Shown: positions 9,013 through 19,535, numbered from the stretch's first letter. The stretch is 64,000 bases of DNA from Cupriavidus nantongensis (GCF_001598055.1 NZ_CP014844.1:2534967-2598966); one strand, 5' to 3'. The notes: generated by a model from the sequence alone, not told the origin. Program-made: numbers and translations.

Positions 9013-11453
9013 GCGCGATGACCACGAGCGATCGACAACGGCAATCTCTCGACCCTGCCTCACATCACGCGATGGCAGCAGCGCGAGACGATGAGCACGT
9101 AGGGCACGGCAGCGGAAATGCGCCGAATCGACGAGACCATGATTCCACCAGTCACGGCGCTGCCGTCTGTGGGGCCAGTGCACGCGATCCTGTGTGTGGA
9201 ATGACGGTCATGCGGGATGTGCCATACCAGGCAAGCTATGCCGGGGCACAATACTTCTTCTGCAGTGCCGGCTGCCAGAAGCGGTTCGAGGCCGAGCCGA
9301 CGCGCTATGTCGAGACACCAAGCGTTTCGGCGCCCGATGAAGGCGAGACGGCGCCGGGCACGACCTATACGTGCCCGATGCACCCCGAAATCCGCGAGGA
9401 CCATCCCGGGACGTGCCCAAAGTGCGGCATGGCACTCGAGCCGCTCATGCCAAGCCTCGACGACGACCAGAATCCCGAACTCGCGGCGTTTCGCCATCGC
9501 TTCTGGTGGACCTTGCCGCTGACGATCGCCGTCGTGTCGCTGGTGATGCTTGGGGACCGCCTCGGGGTGCTGGAGCCCGCGACGCAAAGCTGGGTGGAAC
9601 TCGTCTTGTCCGCACCGGTGGTCCTCTGGGCAGGCTGGCCCATCTACGTCCGCTGCCTCCAGTCGTTCCGAAACCGCAGCCCGAACATGTGGACGCTGAT
9701 CGGTCTGGGTACGGGTACGGCGTTCGTCTACAGCGTCGCCGCCACCGTTGCCCCAGAGCTGTTTCCCCGCGCCTTTCTCATGCACGGCCGGATCGCGGTC
9801 TACTTCGAAGCCGCGGCCGTCATCATTTCGCTGACGTTGCTCGGCCAGATCTTCGAGTTGCGGGCGCGCTCGCAGACCTCGGCAGCCATCAAGTCGCTGC
9901 TCGGCCTGGCCCCCAAGACGGCACGCCGCCTCAATCCGGACGGCAGCGAGGCCGATATTCCGCTCACGCACGTGCATGTCGGCGATCTCCTGAGGGTCCG
10001 GCCCGACGAAAAGGTGCCCACGGATGGCGTCGTGAACGAAGGGGCCAGCGCCATCGACGAATCGATGATCACCGGTGAGCCTCTGCCCGTCTCCAAGCGC
10101 GTCGGCGACCACGTGATCGGCGCCACCATCAACACCTCGGGCAGCCTGGTGATGCGCTCAGAAAAGGTCGGCGCCCAGACGGTGCTGTCGCAGATCGTGC
10201 AGATGGTGGCCCAGGCACAGCGCTCCAAGGCGCCGATGCAGCGGATGGCGGACCGGGTCGCCGGCGTGTTCGTGGTGGTGGTCGTAACCATCGCCTTGCT
10301 CACGTTCTTCGCCTGGGGCGTCTTCGGCCCCGAGCCGAGCTGGGTCTTTGGCCTGGTCAATGCGGTGGCTGTACTGATCATTGCCTGTCCCTGCGCGCTG
10401 GGATTGGCCACCCCATCCATCATGGTGGCCAGCGGGAATGGCGCGACCAAGGGCATTCTGTTCCGGGACGCGGCGGCCATCGAGCAATTCCGCAAGGTCG
10501 ACACCCTGATCGTGGACAAGACCGGCACGCTGACAGAAGGCCGTCCGAGTTTTGAACGGGCCTATCGTGTCGATCCGTTCACGGAAACCGAGGTGCTTCG
10601 TTTGGCCGCGAGCCTCGACCAGGGCAGCGAACATCCGCTAGCCGCGACCCTCGTCACCGCCGCGCGTGAGCGCGGCCTGGCCCTGGCGAAGGCGGAGGAT
10701 TTCGCCTCGGACACGGGCATGGGGGTACGCGGCCGCGTCGGTGGCCACCAGCTCGTGCTGGGCAACACCGCCCTGATGCAGCAGGAACAGGTCGACGTTG
10801 CACCACTGGCGTCTCAGGCGGATACCCTGCGGCAGCAAGGCGCCAGTGTCATGTATCTGGCGGCAGATCGAACATTGGCCGGTCTGCTTGCCGTCTCCGA
10901 CCCCGTCAAGGCCAGCACGCCCGAGGCTCTGATGACGCTCAGGCAAGCCGGGGTCCGCGTGGTGATGGCGACAGGTGACGGCGCTGTCACGGCGAAGGCG
11001 GTAGCCGGTCGCCTGGGCATCGACGAGTTTCATGGCGAAGTGAAGCCGGCCGACAAGCTGGCGCTCGTCGAGAAGCTGCAAGGGGAAGGCCGCGTGGTTG
11101 CGATGGCGGGCGACGGCATCAACGACGCGCCGGCATTGGCAAAGGCCGATGTGGGCGTTGCGATGGGAACCGGCACAGATGTGGCGATGCACAGCGCCCA
11201 GATGACCCTCGTCAAGGGCGATCTGCGCGGTATCGCCCGAGCACGCGAACTCTCCGAGGCCACTATCGCCAACATGCGGCAGAACCTGGGCTTCGCCTTT
11301 ATCTATAACGCGCTGGGTATCCCGCTGGCGGCGGGGTTGCTGTACCCGTTCACCGGCTGGTTGCTGTCGCCGATGATCGCGGCATTGGCCATGAGCCTGA
11401 GTTCCGTTTCAGTGATCTCCAATGCGCTACGACTCAGACGCCGCGTGGCGTAG
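9009..11453 (+). CDS. cupA: CupA-type P1B copper-exporting ATPase (one conserved residue missing)
   Basis: The protein of about 814 residues has a His-rich N-terminus, a YHS domain (DPVCGMTV ... [10 protein letters not shown]), a CPMHPEI..CPKCGM metal-binding segment, transmembrane helices, TGEP, the metal-transport CPC motif (near residue 460), the phosphorylation site DKTGT (near 503) and GDGINDAP. It should pump Cu(I)/Ag(I) from cytosol to periplasm. After [10 protein letters not shown] the sequence reads SIMVAS, where the CopF homologue in this window has MSIMVAS, so one codon is absent within the transport helix. A GTG at 9009 overlaps the cupR stop; an ATG at 9018 is an equally possible start. 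Confidence 0.92.
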   Translation: MSAMTTSDRQRQSLDPASHHAMAAARDDEHVGHGSGNAPNRRDHDSTSHGAAVCGASARDPVCGMTVMRDVPYQASYAGAQYFFCSAGCQKRFEAEPTRYVETPSVSAPDEGETAPGTTYTCPMHPEIREDHPGTCPKCGMALEPLMPSLDDDQNPELAAFRHRFWWTLPLTIAVVSLVMLGDRLGVLEPATQSWVELVLSAPVVLWAGWPIYVRCLQSFRNRSPNMWTLIGLGTGTAFVYSVAATVAPELFPRAFLMHGRIAVYFEAAAVIISLTLLGQIFELRARSQTSAAIKSLLGLAPKTARRLNPDGSEADIPLTHVHVGDLLRVRPDEKVPTDGVVNEGASAIDESMITGEPLPVSKRVGDHVIGATINTSGSLVMRSEKVGAQTVLSQIVQMVAQAQRSKAPMQRMADRVAGVFVVVVVTIALLTFFAWGVFGPEPSWVFGLVNAVAVLIIACPCALGLATPSIMVASGNGATKGILFRDAAAIEQFRKVDTLIVDKTGTLTEGRPSFERAYRVDPFTETEVLRLAASLDQGSEHPLAATLVTAARERGLALAKAEDFASDTGMGVRGRVGGHQLVLGNTALMQQEQVDVAPLASQADTLRQQGASVMYLAADRTLAGLLAVSDPVKASTPEALMTLRQAGVRVVMATGDGAVTAKAVAGRLGIDEFHGEVKPADKLALVEKLQGEGRVVAMAGDGINDAPALAKADVGVAMGTGTDVAMHSAQMTLVKGDLRGIARARELSEATIANMRQNLGFAFIYNALGIPLAAGLLYPFTGWLLSPMIAALAMSLSSVSVISNALRLRRRVA

Positions 11454-11549
11454 CTATTGTCATGTGTGAATTCGACTCTACCAACCCGTGTCTCCTTGCC
11501 TTGCTGCCCAGATCGGGGGGCTAGACTAGGACAAATGCTGGCGTGATTC

Positions 11550-11807
11550 ATGAAGCATAGCCGCAGCCCCTTCACTCGCTTGCTTGCGCTGCTGTTGTTG
11601 GCCTTGTGCGCTGACCATCAACAGGACGGTCGGCACTGGGCCGACAGCAACGGTCACGGGCCCGATCTCGGTGTCTTGCCGACTATGGCTGGGCTTGAAC
11701 ACGTTCTGCCGCCCACGCCATACACCTTCCGCATCTTCCACACGGCTGACAGCGCGAACAACTCGCCTGGTCCGGTCTATCTCGCAACGGCCCGCTTGCG
11801 CATCTGA
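11550..11807 (+). CDS. Hypothetical small exported protein (weak)
   Basis: An 85-residue frame begins with a basic stretch and a hydrophobic run (RLLALLLLALCA) resembling a signal peptide, and ends with Pro/Arg-containing sequence. No clear ribosome-binding site precedes the ATG and no family is recognised, so it could be a degraded gene or noise. It lies 96 bp downstream of cupA. The rest of the 11454-11927 interval shows nothing else. Confidence 0.35.
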   Translation: MKHSRSPFTRLLALLLLALCADHQQDGRHWADSNGHGPDLGVLPTMAGLEHVLPPTPYTFRIFHTADSANNSPGPVYLATARLRI

Positions 11808-11927
11808 TCTATCCCTACGCGTGGCCCACTTCGGCCACGTGCTTGACTTTGGTGGCTCTACCCGAGCGTGGGTGCTCTGACCCGTTGCGGTTGAGCCAGA
11901 CAAAACCGAATACTGGGGAAGATCATC

Positions 11928-12170
11928 ATGCATTCCACTCTCAAGACTCTCGTTCTCATTTCACTCGCCGTCGCGACCGCGCAGGCGCTCGCGGGTCCCG
12001 ACTGGGACGTCATCAATCGCGCGCGCACTGCAGCGCAACACCCTGCGGCGACCTCCAGTACATCAGCCTCTCAGGCATCGATGTTGGCGCGCTGCAATGC
12101 AATGATGAAACAAATGGATTCCCAGTCGACCGGCGGCGGCAGCCCGATGGGGCCTTCCGAGTCCAAGTGA
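11928..12170 (+). CDS. Small periplasmic protein of the AGPDW type
   Basis: An 80-residue protein has a clear signal peptide ending at AQALA and a mature N-terminus GPDWDVINRAR, followed by a Ser/Thr-rich middle and a segment MLARCNAMMKQM with one Cys and several Met. A second member occurs at 61239-61460 (AGPDWYVIEKAR ... MMQKCREMM); the two share the opening motif and the Met-Cys-Met C-terminal signature, which could hold a Cu(I) ion. Both copies sit downstream of a CueR-type promoter unit. Function is unknown; metal binding is inferred from composition and context. Confidence 0.7.
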   Translation: MHSTLKTLVLISLAVATAQALAGPDWDVINRARTAAQHPAATSSTSASQASMLARCNAMMKQMDSQSTGGGSPMGPSESK

Positions 12171-12325
12171 CTGAGGGTGCTTCGGCCGACCAGGCAAAGC
12201 ATGCATCCGTGCAATCCGGCCTCTGGCATCCGCCCTGAGGGAGCCGGACTGACTGTCTGCCCGCCCACTTGTCTGGTACTGGATTGGCGCGTGGTCATTG
12301 AATCGCGATCGATAAGGAGATCGCC

Positions 12326-12628
12326 ATGAATACGAAATCACTAGTAGCCGCAACCCTAGCCGTGGTGATGCTTGGCGCCAGCGGCTGGTCCGCAGCGGCC
12401 GGTGCAACCCGTGGCGCCGAAAGCGCCAAGACGGGTGCACAGGACAAGGGGCACGACATGATGATGGACCACATGATGGGCGGCGGCATGATGGGAAGCT
12501 GCCCGATGATGGGCCTGCCACCTGGCAACGAGAAGCTTTCGATGCAGATGCATGCGGACATGATGCAGGCGATGGGCGAGATCATGCGCAAGTACGCGGA
12601 CAAGATCCAGACGCCACCGACGAAGTAA
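12326..12628 (+). CDS. Met/His-rich small periplasmic protein
   Basis: The 100-residue protein has a signal peptide ending near WSAAA and a mature region dominated by Met, His and Gly (HDMMMDHMMGGGMMGSCPMM), then an amphipathic helix rich in Met. Such Met/His clusters are typical of periplasmic copper- or silver-binding proteins. The start at 12326 has an AAGGAG site 7 nt upstream. It is followed 45 bp later by a DUF2933-type protein, so the two are probably one unit. The precise family is not recognised. Confidence 0.75.
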   Translation: MNTKSLVAATLAVVMLGASGWSAAAGATRGAESAKTGAQDKGHDMMMDHMMGGGMMGSCPMMGLPPGNEKLSMQMHADMMQAMGEIMRKYADKIQTPPTK

Positions 12629-12673
12629 GGACGCTGTCCAGATCCGAACCATTTGAAAAGGAGTACCACCACC

Positions 12674-12922
12674 ATGAAATGCAATCCGAAAGCAATGATC
12701 ACCGCAGGCATCGCTCTGGCGGCAATGCTGGCAGCCGCCTATGCCCTATTGCCGCCGGTCCGAGCGCTTGTCCTGGGTATTGGGCCGTATCTCCTGCTCT
12801 TGATCTGCCCATTGTCGATGTGGCTGATGATGAAGAGCATGAGCGCGCAGGACGATCAAGTGGGCGGAATGACCGAGCAAGCGCCAAAGCAGAAGCCCCA
12901 TCCATTTCGAATCAAGGAGTGA
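12674..12922 (+). CDS. DUF2933-type small membrane protein
   Basis: The 82-residue protein has two hydrophobic helices (about residues 8-25 and 30-50) and a hydrophilic C-terminus. The second helix carries LLLICPLSMWLMM, a Cys-Pro-Leu plus Met/His-type motif also seen as [12 protein letters not shown] in the protein at 51695-51970. This pattern matches the DUF2933 family, often found in copper operons. The ATG at 12674 follows AAAGGAG; the ORF extension to 12653 uses a TTG before that site and is rejected. Function is unknown. Confidence 0.75.
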   Translation: MKCNPKAMITAGIALAAMLAAAYALLPPVRALVLGIGPYLLLLICPLSMWLMMKSMSAQDDQVGGMTEQAPKQKPHPFRIKE

Positions 12923-12992
12923 CAGGACGGCAGAGCAATTGGCACGCATGGCGGACGCGTACCCGGGCCGCCAACGAAGAGAGAGGTAACAC

Positions 12993-13070
12993 GTGAACAA
13001 ATCGTTGATATGGAGAGTCCTCTTGATCGTGTTCGCCATCATCGGCGTGCTGCATCCTTTGGCGCGGTAG
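12993..13070 (+). CDS. 25-residue single-span membrane peptide
   Basis: A GTG at 12993 with GAGAGG upstream opens a 25-codon frame: a short basic start (MNKSLIWR), a hydrophobic helix and the end HPLAR. It would span the membrane once. It lies between the DUF2933 gene and a methyltransferase remnant and could be a real small protein of this cluster or a leftover fragment. Confidence 0.4.
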   Translation: MNKSLIWRVLLIVFAIIGVLHPLAR

Positions 13071-13220
13071 GCATGCTCGTGATGCATCAACGCATGATGG
13101 GCGGGTTCAGTCTTTGCTAGCCCGGGTGCAAGCTGGGGAGCAGCGCCTGAAGTAGACGGGCAAGTGCGTGCCCTCCTGCCATGGCGAAGCAAGGGGACTC
13201 GGCAACCTTGTGGGAAATTG

Positions 13221-13355
13221 ATGCTTGCAAGGCAGGAAGAGCAAGACCTGGCCCACCGCTTCGCGGCGGACTATGAGGCGTATCGCAAGCGGGTGCCCGT
13301 GTTCTTGCCGGGCCGCTGCCAATGGGCGCAGCTATTGGGCAAGCTCTGGGAGTGA
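13221..13355 (+). pseudogene. C-terminal remnant of an isoprenylcysteine methyltransferase-like gene
   Basis: The frame encodes MLARQEEQDLAHRFAADYEAYRKRVPVFLP, which resembles the cytosolic C-terminus of ICMT / phospholipid methyltransferase-like proteins (EE.DL...FG..Y..Y...V..FLP). The membrane-spanning N-terminal part is missing. Such methyltransferases commonly follow DUF2933 genes, so the remnant marks a deleted partner. Between 13071 and 13220 only a Met/His-containing 15-codon scrap (13073-13120) is visible. Confidence 0.55.
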
Positions 13356-13416
13356 GCGGTTGGGCAGCCAGTCACGTTGCTGGCCACATGCCCCCCCGGG
13401 ATTGGAGTAAATCGCC

Positions 13417-14022
13417 ATGAACAATCCGACGGCAGACACACAGAGCGCACGCCAGCGCCGATTGCTTCTGCTGGCCACCGGCGCCATGGGAGGCGTAGGC
13501 CTGGTCGGCGCCATGGTGCCATTCGTGGCCAGCATGGCGCCAAGCGACGCCGCAAGGTCGCGGGGCGCGCCCGTCGATGTGAGGCTCGGCGCCGTGGAGC
13601 CAGGGGGACTCGTCACCGTCGCCTGGCGCGGCAAGCCCGTCTGGATACTGCACCGGACCCGCGACATGCTGGCGCGTCTGGGCAGGCACGATCGCCTGTT
13701 GAGCGATCCCCTGTCCCAGAAGGACCAGCAGCCCGCGTATGCGAGTAATGCGACACGCTCGCTCCGCCCGGACTTCTTTGTGGCGGTAGGCATCTGTACC
13801 CATCTGGGATGCGTACCGACCTATCGCCCGGACGTCGGCGCGGCGGACTTGGGGGATGACTGGCCTGGTGGCTTTTTTTGCCCTTGCCATGGTTCCAAGT
13901 TTGACCTGGCCGGCCGCGTGTTCCGCAACGTCCCAGCGCCGCTCAATCTGGAGATCCCACCGCACGCGTATCAAGGCGAAACCCGTCTGGTGATCGGCCA
14001 GGATCGCAATGGAACCGGATGA
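13417..14022 (+). CDS. Rieske iron-sulfur protein (cytochrome bc1 PetA-like), orphan
   Basis: The 201-residue protein has an N-terminal twin-Arg-like segment (SARQRRLLLLATGAMGGVGLVG), a membrane anchor and a C-terminal Rieske fold with both cluster-binding loops, CTHLGC and CPCHGS, intact. It corresponds to the ubiquinol-cytochrome c reductase iron-sulfur subunit. No cytochrome b or c1 gene is next to it, so it is a stand-alone copy. Its role here is unknown; an alternative electron carrier or a replacement for a metal-damaged bc1 subunit is speculation. GGAG precedes the ATG. Confidence 0.88.
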   Translation: MNNPTADTQSARQRRLLLLATGAMGGVGLVGAMVPFVASMAPSDAARSRGAPVDVRLGAVEPGGLVTVAWRGKPVWILHRTRDMLARLGRHDRLLSDPLSQKDQQPAYASNATRSLRPDFFVAVGICTHLGCVPTYRPDVGAADLGDDWPGGFFCPCHGSKFDLAGRVFRNVPAPLNLEIPPHAYQGETRLVIGQDRNGTG

Positions 14023-14081
14023 TGACTTACCCCGACAGTGCACTGCTGATCGTCCAACCCTGCGTTGTCAAGGAGGCGCCC

Positions 14082-14412
14082 ATGAGTACCATATGTGTTA
14101 TTGCCATCGTGCCCTCTGAGCTTTTGGAGAAGCTGGAGAAGCGCCTCGCAACCGTCCACGCGCCCGGATTGACCGCAACGAAAGTCAAGGGGTACGGCGA
14201 GTATCGGAATTTCTTCTCGAGCGATCTGACCACCCGTGCACACCAAGATCGAGATCTTCGCGGAGGAAAGCGACGTCGAGGCCATCACCAAAGCGATCAT
14301 CGAGGTAGGACAATCGACCGTGCCAGGCGCCGGGATTGTGGCGGTAATCGCCGTCGAGAGGTTCTTGCATCTACACGTTCCCCCGGGAGCGTCAGTGGAT
14401 ACAGCCGAATGA
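14082..14412 (+). pseudogene. PII-like signalling protein gene with a frameshift
   Basis: A strong AGGAGG site precedes the ATG at 14082. The first frame encodes MSTICVIAIVPSELLEKLEK ... GYGEYRNFFSSDLTT. The reading then has to move by one base near 14231-14236 (a run of C in CCACCCG) to continue with VHTKIEIFAEESDVEAITKA ... GAGIVAVIAVERFLHLH and stop at 14410. Joined, the product of about 109 residues resembles small PII/CutA-like trimeric proteins, some of which sit beside heavy-metal efflux genes. A single extra base breaks it, whether a real mutation or a sequencing error. Confidence 0.65.
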
Positions 14413-14602
14413 CCCGAATCGGCTGGTGCGTTGGGTGCCGGCGGGGATGAGCGCCCATGAATGCGGCGAGGCACAGATCGGCCGCAGGGCCAGATAACGA
14501 TGCCCGTTGAACGGAGTTGCGGCGGCACGTGGCACCGGTCGGAATGCAAGTGGCACGAGCCGCGGCATTGCGTGGCCGGTAATTCAGTTCCAGAGGTGGG
14601 CT

Positions 14603-15127
14603 ATGCAAACTGGCATGGCAGTGGCGCGTACGGGCGACACCGGGCGAGTATGGCGCTTGGCTCCGGGGCAATTCCTCCTGGGGCTGCTCCTCGTCACGTG
14701 GCTCTGTATCGCGGGCGCCGCTGGCGTTTCCCGCGCCGTGGGCGAGGAAGATCTTCTGCCGCCTGAGCGGGCCTTGCGCTTTGCGGCCCGGCAACTCGAC
14801 GAACACGCCATCGAGGTGCACTTCGACATCGCGGACGGCTATCACCTCTACCGTGAGCGATTCGCCTTTGCTGCCCGGCCGGCAGGGGTGAAGCTCGGTA
14901 CACCTGTGCTTCCACCAGGGCAGGTTAAGTACGACGAGGCGTTTGGCAAGGAGATGGAGATCTACCATGGTGGCGTCAAGATTCGCGTGCCAGTGGAGGT
15001 CACTCCTGCGGATGGCGAATGGACGCTGGTCGTGACATCGCAAGGCTGCGCCGACAAGGGAATCTGTTATCCACCGATGGAGAGCGTATACAAGGTGGGC
15101 GGCAGCCCGCTCGGCGGGCCTATTTGA
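14603..15127 (+). CDS. DsbD alpha-domain protein (periplasmic thiol-disulfide domain), separated from the rest
   Basis: The 174-residue protein has an N-terminal hydrophobic segment and a periplasmic domain matching the N-terminal (alpha) domain of DsbD/ScsB-type reductases, including both redox Cys (QGCADKGICYPP). Normally this domain is fused to the membrane part; here it ends with TGA at 15125-15127 and the membrane part restarts at 15150 in another frame. The ATG at 14603 follows GAGGTGG. It may be a true separate polypeptide or the first piece of a broken dsbD. Confidence 0.7.
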   Translation: MQTGMAVARTGDTGRVWRLAPGQFLLGLLLVTWLCIAGAAGVSRAVGEEDLLPPERALRFAARQLDEHAIEVHFDIADGYHLYRERFAFAARPAGVKLGTPVLPPGQVKYDEAFGKEMEIYHGGVKIRVPVEVTPADGEWTLVVTSQGCADKGICYPPMESVYKVGGSPLGGPI

Positions 15128-15149
15128 TAAGCGCGAGGGTGGCACGCCA

Positions 15150-16539
15150 ATGGCGATGCTTGTGCCACCGACTGCAGTAACCTCTCCCGGAGCGGGCGAA
15201 TACCAGGGCGGGCATGCGATACCGGAGATCGTGCCACATGGCGATGACGGCGACCGCATCATTCGCGCGCTGACCAGCCACCAGCTTGGGGCAATCGCGC
15301 TGCTCTTCCTCGGCTTCGGCCTGCTGCTGACGGTCACGTCGAGCGTGCTGCCGATGGTGCCGATCCTTTGGTCCATCGTCGTGGGCGAGCACGTGACACG
15401 CAGCCGTGCGCTGATCATCTCGCTAGACTACGTGCTCGGCTCGGCGGTAGCCTATGCCGGCGTCGGCATGGCCACCGGGTGGCTCGGTGAGAGGGTCTTG
15501 ACAGGGCTGCTGACGCCCTGGGCGCTCGGGGCCTTCGCCACGTTGCTCGTGGCCCTGGCGCTATCGATGTTCGGGCTCCGCGCGCTGCTGCGGCAGCCCC
15601 GATCGACGACATCCGCACAGCAGCTGGATCGTCGGGCTGCCGCAGCACTGGGGGCGATGTCCGCGTTGGCCGTCGCGCGCATCATGCCGGCGCCGCTATC
15701 GAGCACGCTCGCCTATCTCGCACGAACCGGTGATGCCATGACCGGAGGCGGTGCGTTATTCGCATTGGCGATCGGCATGGGGTTGTCGCTGGTGCTGGCC
15801 GGCGTCGCCGCCGGCAATCTCCCGCCGCGCGCCGGGCACTGGCTGGAGGTGACCAAGCGTTGCCTTGGCTTTCTGCTGCTGGGCGAGGCGAACTTGGGTG
15901 ATCACCCCGCTATTGCCACCCTGGGCCGTGATGGCAACGTGGGCCGCTCTGCTGCTGATCGCCGCAGTTTTCCTGGGCGCCTTCGATTCGCTTGGCCCCA
16001 AACCGCATGGCGTGGCCCGGCTGGGCAAGGGCCTGGGCCTGATCGCCGCGCTGGCGGGAACCATCCTGTTGGTCGGGCTGGCGTCGGGCGGGCGGGATCT
16101 GCTGCAGCCTCTGTCGCACCTGCGCACTCGCCAGTCGTCGCCAGCCACCGCCGCCGACCACGCGGTGGTGCACTTCGCGCGGATCCGCTCGGTGGCCGAG
16201 CTCGACGCACGTCTGGCGCAGGCCGTTGCGGCCCGCAAGCCGGTACTGCTCGATTTCTATGCCGACTGGTGTGTCAGCTGTAAGGAGATGGAGACGACTT
16301 TCAGCGATCCCGGAGTTCAGACGCAGTTGGCCGGGGTTGTCGTACTTCGAGCTGATGTGACACAAAACAACGCCGACGACAAGGCGTTGCTAAAGCGCTT
16401 CGGCCTATTCGGGCCGCCCGGCATCATCTTGTTCGGCGCCGATGGGCGAGAGAGCCCGGTGCGGGTCATCGGCTATCAATCCGCATCGCGTTTCCTTGAT
16501 AGCCTCGAGCGCGCCTTCGGTAAGGAAGGCAGGCCCTAA
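15150..16539 (+). pseudogene. dsbD: DsbD membrane (beta) and thioredoxin-like (gamma) domains, frameshifted
   Basis: The first part (from 15150) encodes the DsbD-like membrane domain up to KRCLGFLLLGEA. A one-base shift near 15885-15895 is needed to continue with WVITPLLPPWAV and the C-terminal thioredoxin-like domain, which has an intact CVSC motif (FYADWCVSCKEME). Two membrane-domain Cys expected for electron transfer are not seen: TPCVLP is TSSVLP, and the second (SPC..APL) reads ARIMPAPL. With the Cys gone and the frame broken, the thiol-reductase relay should not work. The gene stops just before the Tn3-family transposase. Confidence 0.75.
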
Positions 16540-16597
16540 GGATGACATCACCGACTCCAACCCGCGAGGATAACGGCACAATCCGAAAAAAAATGGG

Positions 16598-19535
16598 CTA
16601 TGCAGTGCGCCACTGCGATGGTGAGTCCGGCGTGCTCGTCGCACTCGGCAGCAGCCGATGGGCGTAACGTGCAATCGGAAAATCGAAAGTACCACGCAAA
16701 TTGATGCCTTCCAGACGAGTCGGCGCAATCTGGCGCAAATCCTCGGCACGCATGGATTCGCCGCCGATGGCCTCAATCGCGTCCAGCGCGCGCTGCATGT
16801 GCAGCGTGTTCCAGGCCATCACGGCATTGGACAACAAGGTCAGAGCCGACGACACCGCCGCCAGCGACGCATCGTGCCGGGTCAATTCCAACGGAATCTT
16901 GCCATAGTGGATGGCCCGCTGCACCGTGTGGACCGCCTCGCCGCGGTTCAAGGCATGCTGCATCTCATGGCGGAACGCGGGATTGGTGAAATAGTCGATG
17001 AGGAAGATCGTGCGAAACAGCCGCCCGAGATGCACGCCAGCCTCATAGATGGGTTGACCTTTCGCCGCTGCACCGAAACGCATCAGGGCCTGCACTGCCG
17101 TACATTGCCCCGCTTTGCACCGATGCCGCGATCCGGACCAGTTCGTCCCAGGCACGTTCGATCAAGACCAGCCGGACATCCGCGTCCGCCACCGCAGCCA
17201 ATTCCGCCGGTATCTCGTGATCCCTGGGCACATGCAGGCGGCGATCGCGCAGGTGGGCAAGCCGCGGGCAGAGATCGAAGCCAAGTAGCCGGGACAGGCT
17301 CATGGCGAAATCGGTGTAGCCATGGGTATCGACCGCTAGTTGTGCCACGTCTTCCGATCCGCTCTGGCGGATGACGCCCTCAATGGCGACACCGGCCTGC
17401 CGCTCGTTCAGTAGGATCGGCTGGTCATAGAAGATGCCCCAGCGGTCCCGGACATGCGTGTACATACCGATCGATGCCGTGCGCCGGCGCGGATCAGCCC
17501 GTGCCCGCCAGACTGTGCGCGTGGTCTCCAGCGACATCATGTCCGACGACGCCAGATCGGCGCGCCCCCAGTGCTGGGCGATCGGGTGCTGATGCATGAA
17601 GATCAGGACGGCATCGGCGGCCTGGCGCAGTTTGCGCTCGTCCGCGATGCGATGCATCATTTGCCGGATCGCGCTGGGCGACAACTCCGGCACCATCCGT
17701 GCGAGGTCCGCCGCCGACATTGAGGTGCCGTGCGCCAGCACTGCAGCGTAGATCATCAGCAGCTCGCTGCGCGAATGCGGTTCCCGACCCAGCAGGAGCC
17801 AGCTGAAGTGGGTGCTGCTGTCAATCTCCAGCAGGATTTCGGGCAATTGTCCACCGGGGTGCCGCTCGAACAGCGCGCGTCGCAGCGCCTCCACAGAGGC
17901 TTCCGGTTTCTTTGCCGTGAGCGGATCGATATGGATGGCGCTATCAATGTTCAGCTCCCCACGCTGGACTGCATCGCGCAACCTGGCGAGCCCCGCGTCC
18001 AGGTGCGCCACCACAGGATCGAGGAACGCCTTGGCGTCCTGCGGCAGCTTGAGATGACCGTAGAAATGGTTACGCCGGGCTTGCCAATCCTCTTTGGAGA
18101 TGAGTAGGGCCGCCTGACTGCGGAAGGCGAAGCTGTGGTCCAGGAAGACCGAGCCATTGCGCAGCGCCACCCGCAGGGCAAACAGCGTCCCCCACTCGAA
18201 GGCGGCCAGGGCCCGCTTGCGATCCAAGCCCTCTAGTGCTGGCTGCCAGGCGCGTCCCAATCGAACCATCACCCGATCAGGGAGCCAGTCGGCCCTGCGC
18301 GCATAGAGCTTGCGCAGTACCTCCATTGCCTCGATCACCGGGTGGGCCGACTGTGCCGCAAATGGCAGATGAACCAGTCTGCCCAGCAAGGCACGGGATA
18401 GCCTGTGTCGCGACAGGAGTTGCGCGCGGATGAGGCTGGCACGGCTCGCTAGATGCTGACCAGCTGCCTCGTCAGCCAGATTGCTCAGTTGCTGACAGAG
18501 GGCATCCCTTGTCTGCGTCTCGTCTGCGACCAGCGCTTTGACGGCGGCAGCGAATTCCCCCAACTTGGTACCTGGGTCCGGTCGGCCCGCGTCAATTAGG
18601 CGTCCGGCATCGTTGACGCATTTGCGAATCCAGTGCCGCAGCATGGACGACAATTGATCCGTGGCCGCGCATAAGGCATAGCGTAAAAAGCAAGCCGATT
18701 CCAGGCGGCGGGACTGTTGCGCGACCCGCTTGCTGACCGACGCCGGGCGGTTGGCACAGCGCCGCGCATAGTGCCGCACCACCGCCTCATTGCAGGCTGC
18801 CGGCCAACCGCTGTGGATGCCCAGCTTGTACAGGCGGTCGATCTTGTCGAACAACTCGCCCATCTGATGGGTCGAATTGCGTAGCGGGACAGCCCACAGC
18901 CATTGTTGTAGGCTCGGCCGGTCGTTTTCTGGCCGCGGTAGCAGGGCACCCCACGCATCGAGGGAAACCTCGCCGTAGGCCTGCACCAGCGCGTCAGCCA
19001 GGGCCGACTCGAATGCCTCTCCGGCCTGGCTGATCAGCCGCTTCAGCGCTCGGTCATGCGGAATCAGGATGCGATGCTCGTAGAGCCAGCGCTTCAACTC
19101 GTGCAGCAGGTCACTGCGGCTCGGTTGCCCTGCCAGCCGCTCCTTGAGCCAGCGCGTCACGTAACGTCGCTGATGCTCTGCCATCGGGCTGAACCCCAGG
19201 GCTTGGTAGGCCAGCATCTGATGGTCCACCAAGGTATCGGTGCGCCCGTCATACAGCGCGCTCAGCGTGCCCATGTCCGGCGGCGTGATGCCGAGTTGCG
19301 CGCCCACAAAGGCCCAGAGGAATTTTGGCACCTGCTTGTAGGCATCGAGGGTGCGCCCCGTCATGCGGACAAAGCCAATGTGAACGGCACAGGCCAAGCG
19401 GTACAAATGGCTGCGCCGCGCATGGATCAGGGCCCGCTCTTTGGCGGAGAAGGTGAAGAACGTGGTAAGCTCAAACTCGCTGAGTTCGCGCGGAATCTGC
19501 CGCATGCCCAGATACGCCAGTTGCCAGTGATCCAT
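16598..19535 (-). pseudogene. tnpA: Tn3-family transposase gene (tnpA) with a frameshift
   Basis: Two overlapping frames together make a near full-length transposase of about 979 residues. The long frame (from 19535) has an N-terminal DUF4158-like region and most of the DDE domain (DTHGYTDFAMSLSRLLGF). It loses phase near 17100-17110 in a GGGGC run, after SVQSG, and the C-terminus continues in the other frame (CTAVQALMRFGAAAKGQPIYEAG ... AWNTLHMQRALD). No resolvase gene or convincing 38-bp terminal repeats could be found by eye at either end. The copy is probably inactive unless translated by programmed frameshifting. Confidence 0.85.

Noticed and set aside
13073..13120. Met/His-rich 15-codon frame (MLVMHQRMMGGFSLC)
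   Set aside because: Very short, no ribosome-binding site, in a decayed region; insufficient evidence for a gene.
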